Assembly: GCA_038234235.1 (NCBI GenBank)
Contig: JBBSUQ010000053.1
Location: 1-18,754 of the forward strand
Reading direction: 5' to 3'
DNA: 18,754 nucleotides
Source of the DNA: JBBSUQ01 sp038234235
GTDB lineage: Bacteria; Bacteroidota; Bacteroidia; Flavobacteriales_D; Crocinitomicaceae
Numbering within the stretch: the first letter of the stretch is position 1; every line of letters starts with the position of its first letter. Made by a program: the position numbers and the translations under genes. A model generated the notes under the pieces. That model made no database searches. It was given only the letters and a program-made list of their open reading frames with translations, and had not been told where the DNA came from. Shown here piece by piece: positions 8,113 to 17,500 of this stretch.

Positions 8113-9441
8113 ATGCCCAAGCGTATTTATCTTCATTTAACCGCAATATTATTTGTCTTTATTTTCGGATATATATTAACAATTCCCAGAGAAAATTTCA
8201 TTGAATTGGTTTCTTGCTATTCTTTAATTTTTCTAACATTCCTAATAATTGTCCGTTCCAATTATCCTTTCAAAATACATCTTTTTGTACTTTGTAGCAT
8301 TTTGGCCTTGTTCTTTTTACCGAATTTATCAGAAGATTATTTTCGCTTTCTGTGGGACGGCGAGTTGGTTCATTTGGGAATAAATCCATTCGATTACAAA
8401 CCCAAAGAAATTATTGGTGAATTACAAGGAAATAAATTAATGACTGAAATTTTTGCCAACATGACCGAATTATCCCGCCAAAACTATTCTTGTTATCCTC
8501 CGGTCAATCAATTGTATTTTATAATTAGCACAGTATTTAAAAATGACATTTACGGTTCAATGTTGTTAATGAAAATTTTTGTTTCAATTACCCATTTTTT
8601 TGGTTTGATTTACGGTATAAAATTATTTAGAAATTTAAACTTAAATGATAAATTAATTTGGTTTGTTTTTATAAATCCTTTATTCCTAATTGAAACGGCA
8701 GGAAATATTCATTTTGAAGGCGTAACACTTAGCTTCATGATAATTGCGCTGTACTTTCTGCAAATTAAAAAATGGCCGTGGTTCATCATCTTCATAACCC
8801 TGGCAATACAAATTAAATTATTACCACTAATTATTCTTCCTTTTCTGTTGCGACTAGTGGGTTGGAAAAAAAGTATTTCGATGGGATTGGCAGTTTTAGG
8901 TCTGTTATTAATTTTCTCATTTACTATGCTCAATACTTATAATCTGCCACATTTTTTTGAAAGCTTAAAACTCTATTTTGGTGCGTTTGAGTTTAACTCC
9001 GCCTTAATTCATTATATCGATGTTAAAGAACATGCGAAATGGGGCTTTCACCGCTTAGTTGATTTAAGCAAAATTCTTTCTCGATATTCTCTATTAATAA
9101 TTCTTGGAATTGCTTTCTATGGCGGTGAAATTACGTTTGAAACATTTTTAAAAAGAATATATGTTGCATTGATAATTTATTTTTTACTCACTGCTACACT
9201 TCATCCTTGGTATTTGCTAACGCCTTTGTTTTTTGGAATTGCTGTAAGAAGTTTCTTTGCACTTACCTGGACCTTCTTTACATTCTTTAGTTATTCTTAT
9301 TATAGTGAAGATGCCCATGGATATTTTAATGTTTTTAGATTCATGTGTTACTCCGTTGTAATTATAATAGGTTTAATAGAAATAGTTTATTATTACCGAA
9401 ACAAAAAAACATTATTTGATCTAACTTTTGCCCTTCAATAA
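8113..9441 (+). CDS. GT-C type polytopic glycosyltransferase (mannosyltransferase-like)
   Basis: Integral membrane protein of 442 residues with about 10-12 hydrophobic segments spread over its whole length. It is predicted to transfer a sugar from a lipid-phosphate donor on the outer face of the inner membrane. Visible GT-C-like features are an acidic first loop, EDYFRFLWDG at 74-83, followed by NPFDYKP at 91-97, YPP at 128-130, FINPL at 186-190, GNIHFEG at 197-203 and HPWY at 364-367. This series resembles bacterial GT87/alpha-mannosyltransferase-like proteins. It ends the operon, only 6 bases after the cellulose-synthase-like gene. The DPM-like GT2 two genes upstream is a natural supplier of its lipid-linked donor. 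The family call is good; 'mannosyl' is conventional naming, not evidence of the sugar. Confidence 0.75.
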   Translation: MPKRIYLHLTAILFVFIFGYILTIPRENFIELVSCYSLIFLTFLIIVRSNYPFKIHLFVLCSILALFFLPNLSEDYFRFLWDGELVHLGINPFDYKPKEIIGELQGNKLMTEIFANMTELSRQNYSCYPPVNQLYFIISTVFKNDIYGSMLLMKIFVSITHFFGLIYGIKLFRNLNLNDKLIWFVFINPLFLIETAGNIHFEGVTLSFMIIALYFLQIKKWPWFIIFITLAIQIKLLPLIILPFLLRLVGWKKSISMGLAVLGLLLIFSFTMLNTYNLPHFFESLKLYFGAFEFNSALIHYIDVKEHAKWGFHRLVDLSKILSRYSLLIILGIAFYGGEITFETFLKRIYVALIIYFLLTATLHPWYLLTPLFFGIAVRSFFALTWTFFTFFSYSYYSEDAHGYFNVFRFMCYSVVIIIGLIEIVYYYRNKKTLFDLTFALQ

Positions 9442-9454
9442 AACTTAATTCACA

Positions 9455-9492
9455 AATGCTTTTATGTTAATGCTTTTATGTTAATGCTTTTG
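9455..9492 (+). repeat. Tandem 14-bp direct repeat, about 2.7 copies
   Basis: Two perfect consecutive copies of AATGCTTTTATGTT (9455-9468 and 9469-9482) are followed by a partial third copy (9483-9492, diverging after AATGCTTTT). The repeat sits 14 bases beyond the GT-C stop codon, in the gap before the terminator shared with the convergent protease gene. Confidence 0.85.
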
Positions 9493-9515
9493 TAATATTA
9501 AAAGTTAACCAAAAA

Positions 9516-9541
9516 AAAACGGAAGTCTAAACCTCCGTTTT
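9516..9541 (-). terminator. Rho-independent terminator of the secreted protease gene (possibly bidirectional)
   Basis: A perfect 8-bp stem, AAAACGGA (9516-9523) with TCCGTTTT (9534-9541), encloses a 10-base loop. Read on the minus strand it is followed by nine T residues (the A-run at 9511-9519), giving a good intrinsic terminator 24 bases after the protease stop. Read on the plus strand the T-run is only the last four bases of the stem, so it may stop the upstream operon less efficiently. Confidence 0.75.
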
Positions 9542-9565
9542 AAAAAACCAAATTATTCAAGAAGT

Positions 9566-11845
9566 TTATTCAACCACTATTTTCTTAATTTGAACACCAT
9601 TTTCACTTTGTAATTTCACAACATAAGAACCAATATTCAATTTAGAAATATCTATCTTCCCATTGTTCAAGTTGGGTTGTTGTGCGATTATCAATTGACC
9701 AGAAATACTGTATATTTCAATTTCTAAAATTTGAGAATCAGAATTAAAGAATAAAACATCTTTTGCTGGATTTGGATATACAGTTATTAGTTCTGTTGTT
9801 GTTTCTTTTATTCCGCTTACATCATAATTCACACAAAATGTTTTTATTAACTGGCTACCAAAATTTGCATTGGCCATAAGCAATTCTGCTAAAACAGCAC
9901 CACTAGTGTCATTAATAGTATAACTTCCGGAAGCACAAGAATTAGAAGTCATTCCATCTCCATAAGAATCATTAATAATAAATTTATAGCATTTGTTATC
10001 TACCAAACAGAAATTAACAACATTCAATCCTGCAGCATTATCCGAATAAGGTCCACCAGTTTGTATTAATGCGTTTGTAACGTCATCTCTTAATTCCCAA
10101 CTAGTTTCCGTACCGTAACAATCAATCGTTAAATTTAAATCTACTTGAACACCGTTTGGATTGAAATTAAAATTAGATGTTGCGTTGTTATTGCTTACAT
10201 TTTCATCTGTTACACCATTGGGATTTGAAACCAAGGCATTAAAAACATTCGCACCGTTTGCAGGCACTGCAGTGTTTAACGGGATAACTTGAGATTGATA
10301 TTGGGCTAAAGAACCAGTAAAATTATATGTTTGATTAAATAATCCATTGTAACCATAAGTTATTGTTGCAGATGTCAAAGTAGCTGAACCTAGATTCGTA
10401 ATTTTAATTGTTGGACTGACCTGATTATCACATACTGTTCCTGTAACATTTTCAGGATTTGTAAGTGATGCATCGTTAGCTACCGGTATCGCTCCAGAAG
10501 GATCGTAACCATCAATAAATCCTGCACCAGTTGTATTTGGATCTAACCAAAATTTCAATTGATTTGTACTATTAGAACCTGCCGGCTCCCAAGAATTAAA
10601 AACCCTACCATAATAATCTGGTGAACTTAAATTAGAACAAGAAGCTCCACCTCCCCACAATTGACCAATAATTCTACCAGTTTGATCAAATAATGGCGAA
10701 CCAGAAGAACCACCTTCAGTTGTAGTGTTTCTATCCCATTCAACTTCCCATGAACTATTGGCTTCTGTTGAGCCCATTGCTTGTACTGGAAACGCACCAG
10801 CATCATCAAATGATATTTTTTTGATATCACCTGCCGGGTGGTGCACACAAACCGTAGAAGTTGGATTAACTCCCGTATTGTCCCAACCTGGAAAATAAGG
10901 ATTGTATGCAAGTGGAACAGTTCCACTTACTAATCCGCCAGTAATTTCTACCAAGCAAAAATCAGAAGGTGTACGTCTCGCCCTCAATACACCGCCCGAT
11001 AATGATTGTGTTGTACTAGGAGAAGAGCCTGGATTAGCGCAAGTTGCAGATTGCCAATTGAATCTAAAAATCCAGCTTGCAGGACTACTATAACAATGAT
11101 TTGCTGTTAAAACGTAAGGTTTTCCATCGTTTTGCGTATTGTTAATTAAAGATCCTGAACAAAATCCGTTGCTACCTGAAACCAACATGAGTGCAGCATT
11201 TCTTTCATTTGTATATGGAAGACCATCCGGACAGTTAACATTCATGTTGCAACTTCCTGAACTTCCAAACGCTTTCTCTTGAAACTCATCCGCCGTTCTG
11301 TAACCATGAGTTACAGTATTAATATTCAAACTTGCATTTAAATTTATGTTGCTTGCAGGAATATAATATTCCACTATTGCTGTATTACCTGGTATCAGTT
11401 CTGCACCTAATTCACCTTCATACAAATGGTATGCAGTAAATTTTCCAAGAATGAAATCTTTTTTAGAATTGTAAATATACATTTCATTTCCCGCAGGAAT
11501 TTCAACTTTATCCAAGGTAAGATTTACCGTTAAAGCATTGTTACATTTAATAGTCAGCAACCAAATTTTTCCTCCATTTGGCAAATCAAACCAAGTACCA
11601 GAGTTTTGCATGTTTAGCGCTGTAACATTGTTGTAACCAAAACGCCACGGACTGTTTTTTAATGGATCTTTATTTGCGTCTTCAGCCTTTAAAGCTTCAA
11701 TATTGGGTTCTTGGAAAACCACTTTGTCAACAGATGTAAAAGAAAGTTTATCTTTAAAACTTTTAGGTAAACCACCATCACCTTGTTGTGCACTTAAACC
11801 AAGTGAAAAAGCGAAAGCTGCGGCAAATAGAATATTAATTTTCAT
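9566..11845 (-). CDS. Secreted trypsin-fold serine endopeptidase (lysyl-endopeptidase-like) with type IX secretion sorting domain
   Basis: Predicted extracellular protease of 759 residues. Order of parts: signal peptide (1-20), N-terminal pro-region (about 25-190), chymotrypsin/lysyl-endopeptidase-like domain (about 195-445), a CARDB-like Ig domain (about 458-560), a Cys-containing beta domain (about 570-670), and a type IX secretion C-terminal domain (about 683-759) opening with VYPNPAKD and ending IKKIVVE. The catalytic triad is visible: H250 in LTANHC, D295 in SDFCLVE and S381 in GGSSGSP. Eight or more cysteines in the catalytic part suggest disulfides. The CTD implies export by Sec, passage through the Por/T9S translocon and surface attachment or release. 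Cleavage after Lys is typical of the closest characterised relatives but is not proven here. It follows the thioredoxin-like gene by 67 bases and is closed by a strong terminator. Confidence 0.9.
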   Translation of the reverse strand: MKINILFAAAFAFSLGLSAQQGDGGLPKSFKDKLSFTSVDKVVFQEPNIEALKAEDANKDPLKNSPWRFGYNNVTALNMQNSGTWFDLPNGGKIWLLTIKCNNALTVNLTLDKVEIPAGNEMYIYNSKKDFILGKFTAYHLYEGELGAELIPGNTAIVEYYIPASNINLNASLNINTVTHGYRTADEFQEKAFGSSGSCNMNVNCPDGLPYTNERNAALMLVSGSNGFCSGSLINNTQNDGKPYVLTANHCYSSPASWIFRFNWQSATCANPGSSPSTTQSLSGGVLRARRTPSDFCLVEITGGLVSGTVPLAYNPYFPGWDNTGVNPTSTVCVHHPAGDIKKISFDDAGAFPVQAMGSTEANSSWEVEWDRNTTTEGGSSGSPLFDQTGRIIGQLWGGGASCSNLSSPDYYGRVFNSWEPAGSNSTNQLKFWLDPNTTGAGFIDGYDPSGAIPVANDASLTNPENVTGTVCDNQVSPTIKITNLGSATLTSATITYGYNGLFNQTYNFTGSLAQYQSQVIPLNTAVPANGANVFNALVSNPNGVTDENVSNNNATSNFNFNPNGVQVDLNLTIDCYGTETSWELRDDVTNALIQTGGPYSDNAAGLNVVNFCLVDNKCYKFIINDSYGDGMTSNSCASGSYTINDTSGAVLAELLMANANFGSQLIKTFCVNYDVSGIKETTTELITVYPNPAKDVLFFNSDSQILEIEIYSISGQLIIAQQPNLNNGKIDISKLNIGSYVVKLQSENGVQIKKIVVE

Positions 11846-11912
11846 ATATGGAGATTTGTAATAATCTTAAATTAATAAATGGATAAATTTGTTTCTTAAA
11901 TTATCCTATTAA

Positions 11913-12539
11913 TTATTTTCTTTTGATGCCACATCCTCTTGGAGGTGTAACAGCAGTTGTAATTGCAGTTTTACTCGTTAAGTCTCTTACTGCATTTTTC
12001 AAATAAGAAAAAGTTTCTGTTCTCTTGGAATCCCAAAGATTATCAATAGTTCCAGAGTAAACTAATTTCATATCTTCATTAAATAGAAAAATGTGGGGAG
12101 TTGTTTTAGCTCCGAACTCATCCGCAAGTTTACTATCGCTATCCATAACATAAGGCATTTTATAACCCATATCCGTAGCGCGTTTTTTCATTGCTTCCAT
12201 AGAATCATCACCATCTCTTTTTGCTTCGTTAGAATTTACCAAAACAGATCCTATATTCATGGACGCAGTCATTGAGGCGATATCACTATATTGTACTTCC
12301 CAACCTTGAAAACTTTCGCTTCCCACTACAAAAGGGCAAGTGTTGCAAGAAAATATAACCAAAAGTCCATTTTCCTTTTTTAAACTGTTTAAAGAATGTG
12401 AAGAACCATCAGTTCCCATCATTTTCATGTCAGCTTTTGGTGCCGAAGTACCGATTTCAATTGTAGCTATATCCTTCTGTCCAGAAGAAAAAACAAGTAT
12501 TCCTAAAAAGATGCACGCTATTTGTGATACAATTTTCAT
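11913..12539 (-). CDS. Exported thioredoxin-fold (peroxiredoxin-like/redoxin) protein
   Basis: Protein of 208 residues with an N-terminal signal sequence (about 1-20, no lipobox cysteine at the cleavage point), so it probably acts in the periplasm. The thioredoxin-like core includes VIFSCNTCPFV at 61-71, giving a CxxC pair C65/C68 in the context that marks the PRX-like-1 group of redoxins. The cis-proline region is KTTPHIFLF around 145-153. The C-terminal tail carries a further Cys (C203) in PPRGCGIKRK, a short ending that resembles the conserved tail of this family. The likely role is thiol-disulfide or peroxide chemistry in the envelope; the exact substrate is unknown. It lies upstream of and in line with the disulfide-rich secreted protease, so cotranscription is possible, and it is divergent from the gene at 12620. 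Confidence 0.85.
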   Translation of the reverse strand: MKIVSQIACIFLGILVFSSGQKDIATIEIGTSAPKADMKMMGTDGSSHSLNSLKKENGLLVIFSCNTCPFVVGSESFQGWEVQYSDIASMTASMNIGSVLVNSNEAKRDGDDSMEAMKKRATDMGYKMPYVMDSDSKLADEFGAKTTPHIFLFNEDMKLVYSGTIDNLWDSKRTETFSYLKNAVRDLTSKTAITTAVTPPRGCGIKRK

Positions 12540-12562
12540 AATAATAGATTTAAATTAAGTCT

Positions 12563-12597
12563 TAAAGTTAAGGTTTAACTTTTATTTTTACAAAAAA
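12563..12597 (-). promoter_or_regulatory. Candidate promoter of the exported thioredoxin-like gene
   Basis: On the minus strand a TTG within a T-run (plus-strand 12591-12597) is followed, after 20 bases, by TAACTTTA (12563-12570), which fits the Bacteroidota -33 TTTG / -7 TAnnTTTG layout except for the last base. The -7 box lies 23 bases before the ATG. Confidence 0.38.
12564..12582. repeat. Perfect 8-bp inverted repeat in the divergent intergenic region
   Basis: AAAGTTAA, a 3-base spacer and TTAACTTT form a perfect palindrome in the middle of the 80-base gap between two divergent genes. One arm overlaps the proposed -7 box of the minus-strand gene, and the other resembles a -7 box (TAACTTTT) pointing at the plus-strand gene. 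It could be an operator or simply two facing promoters in AT-rich DNA. Confidence 0.5.
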
Positions 12598-12619
12598 TTC
12601 TTAAAAAAAAATTCAAGCT

Positions 12620-13861
12620 ATGAGTATTCCTAAAATTTTTTCAACGTGTCTGATCTTTGCCTCGGGTCTGTTTTTCTCCAATAGAACTTTACAAGCGCAA
12701 GAGATTAATATTCCCGCAGAAACTTATCCTTTTCAAAAAATTGTGGAGTGGAAAGGAAAAGGTGCTATCTTATTTAACCAAGATCCTTCAGGAAATAACA
12801 AAAAAGTGAATCTTACGCATGTTAATTCTCAGGCTACAAGCGTTTGGAACCAACCTATAAATCCAAGAAATGAAAAGCAGTATATGATATATTCTGAAAA
12901 TACAAGATATGTTTATTTTCTTGACAATCTAGAATTAGAAAACAATACGTACTTTTTTAATCAACTTAACGAGGCTGGAACAGTGAAACAAGCTTCAACA
13001 AATTTGCTTTCACAATTTAAAAAATTAGGAGACTATCTTCCTGAAGACTCCGAATTGCTTGATGTGGTTGTAACCGATAAGTCAATCATACACATTTTTA
13101 AACACTTTAATAAAAAAGAAAAAAAGCACACACAATTGGCTTTTTTCATGACACACAACAATTTTTTAGTTTACGGAGTTGTTCTAGGCGAAAAATTTGA
13201 TAAGGATCTTGAAAATGAAGATATCGGTTTTTGGAAATATATTGGTTTTGATGGTGACGACGCACTTTTTGCGGCGAGAGACGTACAGGAAAGAAAAAAA
13301 GGTTTTGCCATTCAAAAAATATCTAGCAAAGGTAAATTGAATGTGATACAATTTCTGCCAATGCCCGAAGGTGATTTAGAATATTTTGAAAATGTGGGAT
13401 ATGGGTTAAATGGAGCTAATTATTTAGACAAAAAAACTTTGGAACGGGCCAGCATACGCTCAATTAACGGAAAAATGTATGCACTAGGAATTGACAAAAG
13501 TTCTGGTAGTAGAAATTTAAAATTATGGGAATTAAAAGAAAATAAATGGCAGGAGATTCAAAAACATTCGATGCCTGCTTCTAAAAAAGCAAATGAAATT
13601 GGCATAACAATGCTCAATGAAGGTTTGGGATTAAAAGTTGGTGAAGGTTCAAAAAGTGAACTTATATTTTTGGGTTTCAGCCCAGTTATGAAACCAAATG
13701 TATTACCTTTCACAGCCAACAGCATTTACAACCCGAGTAGATTTATAGTAAACGACAGAAAAACTGATTTTGTAAGTGTTTTGAGTGATGGCAATCTTTA
13801 TTTTGATTATAATCAACTAGGAAAAGAAGGAAATATGAATTTTGAATTTGTGAAAAAATGA
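12620..13861 (+). CDS. Exported protein of unknown function
   Basis: I do not recognise this 413-residue protein. A signal peptide is clear (about 1-26, hydrophobic core IFSTCLIFASGLFF, then LQAQE), with no lipobox, so the mature chain should be periplasmic or secreted. The mature part has no cysteine and no membrane segment. It is rich in short alternating hydrophobic stretches separated by charged turns, which suggests all-beta structure, possibly a propeller; this is only an impression. No type IX sorting domain is present at the C-terminus. Its stop overlaps the uridine kinase start by the ATGA arrangement, so translation is coupled to udk, an odd partner for an exported protein. Its own promoter must lie in the 80-base gap shared with the divergent thioredoxin-like gene. 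Confidence 0.8.
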   Translation: MSIPKIFSTCLIFASGLFFSNRTLQAQEINIPAETYPFQKIVEWKGKGAILFNQDPSGNNKKVNLTHVNSQATSVWNQPINPRNEKQYMIYSENTRYVYFLDNLELENNTYFFNQLNEAGTVKQASTNLLSQFKKLGDYLPEDSELLDVVVTDKSIIHIFKHFNKKEKKHTQLAFFMTHNNFLVYGVVLGEKFDKDLENEDIGFWKYIGFDGDDALFAARDVQERKKGFAIQKISSKGKLNVIQFLPMPEGDLEYFENVGYGLNGANYLDKKTLERASIRSINGKMYALGIDKSSGSRNLKLWELKENKWQEIQKHSMPASKKANEIGITMLNEGLGLKVGEGSKSELIFLGFSPVMKPNVLPFTANSIYNPSRFIVNDRKTDFVSVLSDGNLYFDYNQLGKEGNMNFEFVKK

Positions 13862-14541
13862 TTTTAGGAATTTGCGGTGGCAGTGGATCAGGAAAAACAA
13901 CACTTTTAAAACGATTATCAAAAGAATATGCAAAAGAGAATCCCAGTATTTTTTCGATGGATAATTATTACAAACCAATAGAAGAACAAGAATTGGATGA
14001 GGAAAATCAGGTAAATTTTGATCTGCCAACAGCACTTTATGAACAGAAACTGACAGAAGATTTAATTTCATTAACTAAAGGTAAATCTATAGAAATAAAA
14101 GAATATCATTTTAATGCGCCACCAGAAAAAAATGTTTTAATTACACTTCAACCGTCTGAACTTATAATTGTGGAAGGGCTGTTTCTATTTCATTATAAAA
14201 AGATTCATGAACTTTTAGACTTTTCTATTTTTATAGATGTAGACCCAGAAATACAGTTAGATAGAAGGTTGTATCGGGATCAGGAAACAAGAGGTTATAC
14301 CAGGGAGGCAATTTTGTACCAGTGGGAAAATCATGTGGTGCCTTGTTATGAAAATTTTCTCTTACCTTACGAAGAAAATGCCGATTTTAAGTTTCATAAT
14401 GACAGCAGGGCAGATTCTGATTTTCATAGATTAACACGTATTCTCGATGAAAAAATGATACAAATAAAAAAAGAAAAAGAAAGACTCATCCTCTATGATG
14501 AGAATTCGGGCATTTTAAACGCGGAAAAGAAAGACGTTTAA
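13858..14541 (+). CDS. udk: Uridine kinase
   Basis: Cytoplasmic P-loop kinase (227 residues) of the uridine kinase/phosphoribulokinase family, which phosphorylates uridine and cytidine to UMP and CMP in pyrimidine salvage. Visible: Walker A GGSGSGKT at 7-14, SMDNYYK at 33-39 supplying the substrate-side Asp, NFDLPTAL at 53-60, KEYHF at 81-85, IVEGLF at 104-109, and the lid arginines RRLYRDQETRG at 136-146. The protein is about 10-20 residues longer than typical Udk because of a charged C-terminal tail. The ATG overlaps the upstream exported-protein stop by one base pattern (ATGA), and its TAA directly abuts the ATG of the histidine kinase, so all three genes should be cotranscribed. The enzyme family is sure; uridine specificity is likely but not proven. 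Confidence 0.88.
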   Translation: MILGICGGSGSGKTTLLKRLSKEYAKENPSIFSMDNYYKPIEEQELDEENQVNFDLPTALYEQKLTEDLISLTKGKSIEIKEYHFNAPPEKNVLITLQPSELIIVEGLFLFHYKKIHELLDFSIFIDVDPEIQLDRRLYRDQETRGYTREAILYQWENHVVPCYENFLLPYEENADFKFHNDSRADSDFHRLTRILDEKMIQIKKEKERLILYDENSGILNAEKKDV

Positions 14542-17500
14542 ATGGCTTATTTAAAGAAATACTATCTTTTTTTGTGCTTAATTTTAAGCACTATAATTCT
14601 TTATACAATTTACAAAAATAATACATCTTTAAATCCAGAAAACACAGTAGAAGAATTAAGTTCTACTTTAATCGAACAACAAAATAAACTTGAAAAATAT
14701 TTAGATTTTACGGAAAAGGAAATATATCTCCATGGTTTAAAAAAGCTTAAAAGAACAGATAAAAAAACTGATTTCTACCTTCACCTCTATCGTAATGAGT
14801 CACTTATTTATTGGAACACTAATCAATTGCCTATTTTAAGATTTGCAGATATTCATTATCCTTCAGAAGGAATTGTCCATCTCCAAAATGGGTGGTATTA
14901 TGCCAAAATCAAAGAAGTAGATGGGATCTCAATTTGTGCTAGCTTTCTAATAAAACATGATTTTCCTTACAACAATAATAATTTACAAAACACCTTTGCA
15001 GATAATTTCAATTTCCACTACAACGCCCTGCTAACGCTTGATATGGAAGATGGAATACAAGTACTGGATTCTCAGAAAAATTATTTATTCTCGGTAGCCG
15101 ATATTGAAAATTTACCTTTAAATAACATTCAATCTTTTTGGGTTTTAATGGCGTTTTTGCTGCCAATATTTTTTTTAGGATGCATTTTATTTCAATTTGT
15201 TGCTAATAAAAATCTTAAAATTCAATGGTTAACTATAGTAATCATTGTAACGCTTAGGATGATTTTACTTTATTTTTCTTGGACTTCAATGTTTGATTTC
15301 AGCATTGCATTTAGTCCACAATTGTATGGTGCGAGTCTATTTTCTCCCAATCTGGCAGAATTTATACTTCATGTTCTACTTATAACATGGATAACTTTAG
15401 TTTTTGTAAAAGGTTTGAAAAGGAAACTTTATAAATTTAATAATTATCTTATTCTTTTTATCTTAATTCTCATTGCTTATTTTGGTTGGACCGCTATTTT
15501 AATTACAAATTCTGGTTTAATTGAACATTCAGACATACCACTGTCCATTAATAGATTATTTAATTTAAATGCCTTTTCTATTATTGCAATTTTCTCGTTA
15601 GGCCTGTTGCTTTACACTTATTTTTTATTGCTATTTTCATGTTGTAAGATTCTTCATAAGCAACATTTCTCGGGCAGTAGGTTGGCGGTACTAATCTTCA
15701 TTTTAGGAATAGTTTATTTTTTCGTTGAGTTACACTATGGTTTTCAAATTCCAGCTGCAGCAATTTTCCCTTCTTTGATTTTGGGTATTTTGTCCTATCA
15801 GTTTTACCGTCAAAAATCCAATTCACTTTATGGTTTAGGCATCATTTATTTGGTATTTTTTGCTTTCGTGTTGGCCAAAAACATGAGTGAATTTAATACA
15901 AGAAAAGAAATTGAAGAAAGAATTGTTTATGCCAATCAGCTTTCAACAGATCAAGATATTCTTACAGAAGTTGAGTTTACTAAATTAAAAACACGAATTG
16001 ATGCAGATAACTTTTTATCGAAAATAGTTGCCAATCCTACTACAATTGGACAACGAGAATTTCAAGAAGGTCTAGAAAGGAGGGTTTTTGATAATTATTG
16101 GGAAAGATATGAAATGGATTTTTTCTTGTTTGATAGTTTAGGCAAAAGTATCTTGGATTTACCAATTGACCAAAGAAACAATCTTTTTGAATTTGAGAAC
16201 ATTATTACCCGTCATGGAATAGTTTCCGAAGTTGATGAAGAAATTTACCATATTCAAGATAATATTGATAACTACACTTATATTTCCAATCATTTAATTA
16301 CCACAAAATATGGCGCAAACGGAAGATTAATTATCACTTTTAAATCTAAAAAACTTCCCGAAGAAATTGGTTTTCCTCAACTTTTAATTTCCGATGAAGC
16401 CAAAACCTTAAACTCTCTACAGAACTACTCAATTGCTCGATATTTTAATAAAAAACTAATACTTAATTACGGTAATTTTAATTTCCCTACAAGCATACAG
16501 AAGTTTTGGAATAAAAATGACAGCAAAGTAGGGTTTGTAAATATCGAAGGCTACAATCATTATATTTTTCAGAAATCCGAACGAGAATTTTTGATAATTT
16601 CTGCTAAAAATATAACACGGATAGATTTACTAACCTCATTTTCTTACATATTCTGTTTTTTCGGAATAATTCTACTTCCGTTTTTAATTAGAACAAATAA
16701 TCGAAAATCATTTACCAATTTAACTTTGGCCATAAAAATTCAGTTGGCATTGGTGGCGTTGATATTTTTGGCTCTGCTCGGTTTTGGTTTTGGTAGCGGA
16801 ATATTCATAAAAAATCAGTACAATAATTATACACATGATGTAATAAGTGAAAAACTACATTCTGTTAAAATGGAATTAGAAACCAAAATAAAATCACTGG
16901 ATGTAAAAGATATAAATGACAAAGGAAATTACCTTCAATACTGGTTGCAAAAATTTTCTCGTGTTTTTATAGTCGATATTAATTTTTACAACGTAAACGG
17001 ATATATGGTTTCTACCTCTCGACCTAAAATTTTCAATATGGGTTTGATAAGCGAACAAATAAACCCAACTGCTTTTAAAAATCTCGCATTGAAAAAACGT
17101 AGTGAATTTATACACGAAGAAAACATAGGCTCTCTTTATTATTCATCAGCCTATATTCCGTTTTTTAATGACAATGAAGAACTAATAGGATATGTTAATT
17201 TACAGCATTTTGGACAACAAAAAGAATTTGAAAATCAGATTCAACAATTTTTAGTTGCGATTATAAATGTTTTTATGCTACTCTTGGCCATATCCGTAAT
17301 TGCCGCATTGTTCGTAAGTAATTGGGTGACGGCTCCACTAAGGTTTTTACAAGAAAGTTTTGCTAAATTGAGCTTAGGAAAAGAAAACCAAATGATAGAT
17401 TATGAGAAAAATGATGAAATTGGTGCTTTGGTAAAAGAATACAATCAGAAAATACAGGAATTGGAATATGCGGCCAACCAACTGGCGCAAAGTGAAAGAG

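Noticed and set aside
10627..10926. A 99-codon minus-strand open frame inside the protease gene
   Set aside because: It is a shifted frame of the protease coding sequence, which has intact catalytic motifs in the main frame.
11846..11912. Possible terminator or promoter between the redoxin and protease genes
   Set aside because: A six-pair GGATAA/TTATCC stem is present on the minus strand but lacks a T-tract, and no TAnnTTTG box is convincing; cotranscription is left open.
13817..14071. An 84-codon minus-strand open frame across the exported-protein/udk junction
   Set aside because: It is antisense to two clear genes, hydrophobic only because of the reversed codon composition, and has no start context.
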